64,000 nucleotides of DNA from Acinetobacter sichuanensis (GTDB lineage: Bacteria; Pseudomonadota; Gammaproteobacteria; Pseudomonadales; Moraxellaceae). Shown here piece after piece: positions 61,065 to 64,000 of this stretch. Position 1 is the first letter of the stretch. Each line of letters starts with the position of its first letter. The stretch covers positions 1 through 64,000 of the forward strand of contig NZ_PYIX02000016.1 in assembly GCF_003024515.2 (NCBI RefSeq), given 5' to 3'. A model generated the notes under the pieces. That model ran no database searches and was not told the origin of the DNA. It saw nothing but the letters and a program-made list of their open reading frames with translations. Made by a program: the position numbers and the translations under genes.

Positions 61065-61693
61065 TTAACACCCCCAACTGCTTGAGTTTGGTCAGGATCT
61101 GTTGTTGCAGGTTGTGCAATTTCTCCAAGATCCACACTCACAACAAAACTTCCATAAGACTCTTCAGCTCTTGGTACAACTGATGTAGTCGGTTTATTTT
61201 TATTTTCTTCTGCCGCAAGGAATGAGTTCATAAACGCATTTCTATACCATTCTGAAGCTTCTAAACCACGCAGTAAATCAGCAACTGTATTTGGGCTTTC
61301 AGCTTTTCCTTCAATCGTAAATTTATCTCCAACACGAGTAAATTTAGTAATGTACATTGCTGAAGGAACCACACGCACTAACTCATCGACTAAACGCACA
61401 GTTACAGGACGTTGCCCTTGTAAACCTTGAATGAGTTTCATCCGTTCAATAATGGCATTCCGTTGTTCTTGCAAACCATCTAATGTTTTTAATTGTGTAT
61501 CTAAGTTTTGATTGGTACTTACAACCAGTTGATTTGCTTGTTCTTGGTCATCCAATCTGTCATTGAAATATAACCAAGCCAATAATACGATGATAAACCC
61601 CAATACAGCGATTCCAATACTAATCGCAACAAATTGCTTTTTTCGTTGTTCTCTTAGTTCTTCACGCCATGGGAGTAAATTAATCTTTGCCAT
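61061..61693 (-). CDS. pilN: Type IV pilus assembly protein PilN
   Basis: This 210-residue protein has the conserved cytosolic MAKINLLPWREELREQRKK, which binds PilM. A transmembrane helix (about residues 24-44), a coiled coil and a ferredoxin-like domain (ITKFTRVGDKFTIEGKAESP) follow. It overlaps pilM by one base (TAATG). Confidence 0.95.
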   Translation of the reverse strand: MAKINLLPWREELREQRKKQFVAISIGIAVLGFIIVLLAWLYFNDRLDDQEQANQLVVSTNQNLDTQLKTLDGLQEQRNAIIERMKLIQGLQGQRPVTVRLVDELVRVVPSAMYITKFTRVGDKFTIEGKAESPNTVADLLRGLEASEWYRNAFMNSFLAAEENKNKPTTSVVPRAEESYGSFVVSVDLGEIAQPATTDPDQTQAVGGVK

Positions 61694-62751
61694 TAATCAA
61701 AACTCCTCATTGCTAAGCCACACGCAACCATCAATGATGGTGCATCATTTTCTATTTTTTTAAGGTCAATTTGTGGAGAAAATCCCATTTGTAAAAATGG
61801 ATTTGCCACCGTGACACGGTAACCTAATTTTTGTTGTAATAATTTCGCAAGTCCAGGGATATTTGCATTTCCACCAGCCAATAAAATATGGTCAATTTCA
61901 TTAAACTGTGAAGATGAGAAAAAGAATTGTAAAGAACGTGCTGCTTGTTGAACGACGGCTTCAAGAAATGGAATCAGAACTTCTGTTTCATAATCATCAG
62001 GTAAAGTACGGTCTTTTTTTGCACGCCCAGCTTCTTCAAAAGACAAGCCATAACGACTTTGCACATCTTGAGTGAGCTGTTTGCCACCAAAAACCTGTTC
62101 ACGAGTGTAGATAATTTTGCCATTTTGCATCACTGAAAGTGTTGTCATCGTATGACCGATATCTAAAATACCGACCATATTTGCACCCATTGGCAGTGTA
62201 TCTGAGAACACCTCAAAAGCACGTTCTATACAATAGCTTTCTGTATCTGCAACTTTTGCTGTAAGTCCTGTCATTTCTAGAACTTCAACACGTGAATCCA
62301 CATTTTCAGTTCTTGTTGCAACCAAAACAACATTGACCCGATTTGGGTTTGCTAATTTGTCAGGTAAAACTTCAAAATCTAGGCTCACTTCATCCAAAGG
62401 AAACGGAATGTATTGCTCTGCATCCATACGAATCTGAACTTCACGCTCATCATCATTCATGTCTGCATCCATTTCGATCACTTTTTGGATGACCATAGAG
62501 TTCGTCACTGCCACAGCCGCGTTCATAGAGTGAGGATTCGCAAGATTAACCGCACGCTCTAAAGCATCGGATACTGCTTCTGGGTTGAGAATATTCTTTT
62601 CAACCACACTTCCATCTAACAATGGACTTAGTCCATAGCTTTCCACCCAATAACGACCGTTCTTAACAGAGAGTTCTAATATCTTTACAGAGGTCGAACT
62701 AATATCTACCCCTATAAGCCCCTTAACTTGCTTACGACTTATTCTAAGCAC
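61693..62751 (-). CDS. pilM: Type IV pilus assembly ATPase-like protein PilM
   Basis: This 352-residue actin-like cytosolic protein has LIGVDISSTSVKILELS (phosphate 1), GILDIGHTMTTLSVMQNG (phosphate 2) and ILLAGGNANIPGLAKLL (adenosine motif). PilM binds the PilN tail and connects the inner-membrane platform to the motor. It is first in the operon and diverges from ponA. Confidence 0.95.
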   Translation of the reverse strand: MLRISRKQVKGLIGVDISSTSVKILELSVKNGRYWVESYGLSPLLDGSVVEKNILNPEAVSDALERAVNLANPHSMNAAVAVTNSMVIQKVIEMDADMNDDEREVQIRMDAEQYIPFPLDEVSLDFEVLPDKLANPNRVNVVLVATRTENVDSRVEVLEMTGLTAKVADTESYCIERAFEVFSDTLPMGANMVGILDIGHTMTTLSVMQNGKIIYTREQVFGGKQLTQDVQSRYGLSFEEAGRAKKDRTLPDDYETEVLIPFLEAVVQQAARSLQFFFSSSQFNEIDHILLAGGNANIPGLAKLLQQKLGYRVTVANPFLQMGFSPQIDLKKIENDAPSLMVACGLAMRSFD

Positions 62752-62912
62752 GATTAAATTCCTATTATTTTTATCCCCAAAAACGTCACAAACCGATTGC
62801 AGTTGGTCTAAATTTTTTATAGATACAATAAGTCATCTAACAATCTGCTAAATGAAAAGCTATACTGACCGTCAATTAGTTTGCTATTAGCTCTTATTAA
62901 AACTTACTTGTT

Positions 62913-64000
62913 ATGAAAAAGCTATCTCGTTCAGGGTATGTTCATCCATTTTTTTTGCTGATTATCATTATTTTAATAGCAATACCGATGGGTTTTTATG
63001 GAATGTACCTCTATATTGCGCCATCATTACCAGAAATGAGCTCTTTAAAAAAGGCGCCATTACTTAAACCTATGCAGGTATATACTGCTGATAATCAATT
63101 AATTGCAGAGTATGGCGGCAAACTTTCTGTACCTGTTGAATACAATCAAATACCCAAAAATTTTATTCATGCATTCTTAGCTGCTGAAGATTCTTCATTT
63201 TTTGAACATAGCGGTGTAAGTTTTAAGGGTTTAGGACGTGCTGTCAGTGAATCTGTCACTGGAGGTGCCCAAACAGGTGGTTCAACCATCACCATGCAAG
63301 TTGCAAAAAACTATTATCTTTCTCCTGAACGAACCTTAAAGCGAAAGTTAACTGAAGTTTTTTTAGCGAGAAAAATTGAACAGAATTTATCGAAAGAAGA
63401 TATTATGACGCTTTATGTCAATAAAATTTTCTTAGGTAAAAATGCTTACGGGATCGCAGCGGCTGCAAAGATTTATTATGACAAAAATTTAGATCAGCTT
63501 AGCATTGCGCAAATGGCAATGATTGCAGGTCTACCGAAAGCACCCTCAAAATACAATCCTGTTGCAAATCCTGAACGTGCTTTAGAGCGTCGTAATTGGA
63601 TTTTAGGGCGTATGTTACAGTTAGGCTATCTCAACCAAGCTCAATATCAAAAAGCAGTGGCTGAACCAATTAATTTAAGTATGCCTGCTCGTGGAATTAG
63701 TAATAAATTTCCATATGTAGGTGAAATGGTTCGCTCTGAATTGGTTGAAAAATTTGGTGAATTAGCAACTGATTCTGGTTATAAAATTTACACCACAATC
63801 GACAGCAAGCGTCAACAATATGCTGAAGAAGCTGTTCAAAAAGGTTTAGAAGATTATGATCGTCGTCATGGTTGGCGCGGTCCTGAAGCGCATGACAAAC
63901 CACTCAATGAGTTTGTTGCCTATGCCAATACCTACCCAGCACAAGTTGTTAAAGTTTATGCCAATAGTTTTGATGCTTTAATGCAAGATGGTTCAAAAGT
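62913..64000 (+). CDS. ponA: Penicillin-binding protein 1A (5' part, runs off the window)
   Basis: The first 362 codons of a bifunctional peptidoglycan glycosyltransferase/transpeptidase are visible. MKKLSRSGYVHPFFLLIIII starts a single membrane anchor. The GT51 domain follows: AFLAAEDSSFFEHSGVSFKG with the catalytic glutamate, GGSTITMQVAKNYYL, KRKLTEVFLARKIEQNLSKE and KIFLGKNAYGIAAAA. The transpeptidase domain lies beyond the window edge. Divergence from pilM over about 160 bp is the usual gamma-proteobacterial arrangement. The gene is partial only because of the window edge. Confidence 0.94.
   Translation, partial: MKKLSRSGYVHPFFLLIIIILIAIPMGFYGMYLYIAPSLPEMSSLKKAPLLKPMQVYTADNQLIAEYGGKLSVPVEYNQIPKNFIHAFLAAEDSSFFEHSGVSFKGLGRAVSESVTGGAQTGGSTITMQVAKNYYLSPERTLKRKLTEVFLARKIEQNLSKEDIMTLYVNKIFLGKNAYGIAAAAKIYYDKNLDQLSIAQMAMIAGLPKAPSKYNPVANPERALERRNWILGRMLQLGYLNQAQYQKAVAEPINLSMPARGISNKFPYVGEMVRSELVEKFGELATDSGYKIYTTIDSKRQQYAEEAVQKGLEDYDRRHGWRGPEAHDKPLNEFVAYANTYPAQVVKVYANSFDALMQDGSK

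Overview
The window looks like a chromosomal segment of an Acinetobacter species. It is AT-rich, and several proteins closely resemble Acinetobacter forms: the PilMNOPQ, AroK, AroB and SPOR protein block, GltBD, FadBA, a six-gene Mrp antiporter with MrpA and MrpB fused, and comM interrupted by an island. No rRNA, tRNA or CRISPR array was recognised. All identifications come from reading motifs by eye, without database searches.

Region 1 (1-2.47 kb) is the end of a mobile island: two small helix-turn-helix proteins, two unknown proteins, a 113-bp transposon remnant, and the 5' part of a hamA-like gene (Hachiman anti-phage system) cut off by that remnant. The island ends inside comM, of which only the last third or so remains (2470-3054). 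Region 2 (3-12.5 kb) is envelope and efflux: two TorF-type porins, an OprD-type porin, an AaeB/AaeX/AaeA-like aromatic-acid efflux operon with a divergent IclR regulator, and a quinone reductase. Region 3 (12.6-19.7 kb) holds pgsA, an acyl-CoA thioesterase, a DOPA-dioxygenase-like protein, uvrC, a PH-domain protein, an LpxO-like lipid A hydroxylase and a lipoprotein.

Region 4 (20-28.7 kb) has fadBA, a 1013-residue protein combining an HD phosphohydrolase with an Hsp90-type ATPase, a membrane-anchored protein, a FrnE-like thiol oxidoreductase and dodecin. Region 5 (28.7-37.5 kb) contains a gene-poor stretch, a small glycine-rich membrane protein, an unknown outer-membrane candidate, htpG, an LprI-like protein, OmpW with a Fur-box-like site upstream, a Na+/H+ antiporter, an alpha/beta hydrolase and a DUF4442 protein. 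Region 6 (37.7-47.2 kb) is a helicase/AAA-ATPase pair followed by mrpACDEFG.

Region 7 (47.4-64 kb) has a metal-dependent hydrolase family protein and then, all on the minus strand, pilMNOPQ, aroK, aroB, the SPOR protein and gltBD. The start of ponA (PBP1a) diverges from pilM and runs off the window. pilQ carries a one-base frameshift. With comM interrupted as well, two genes linked to natural transformation appear damaged. The most interesting items for follow-up are the HD-Hsp90 fusion, the decayed Hachiman gene at the island edge, the pilQ frameshift, and the AAA ATPase that lacks its expected catalytic glutamate.
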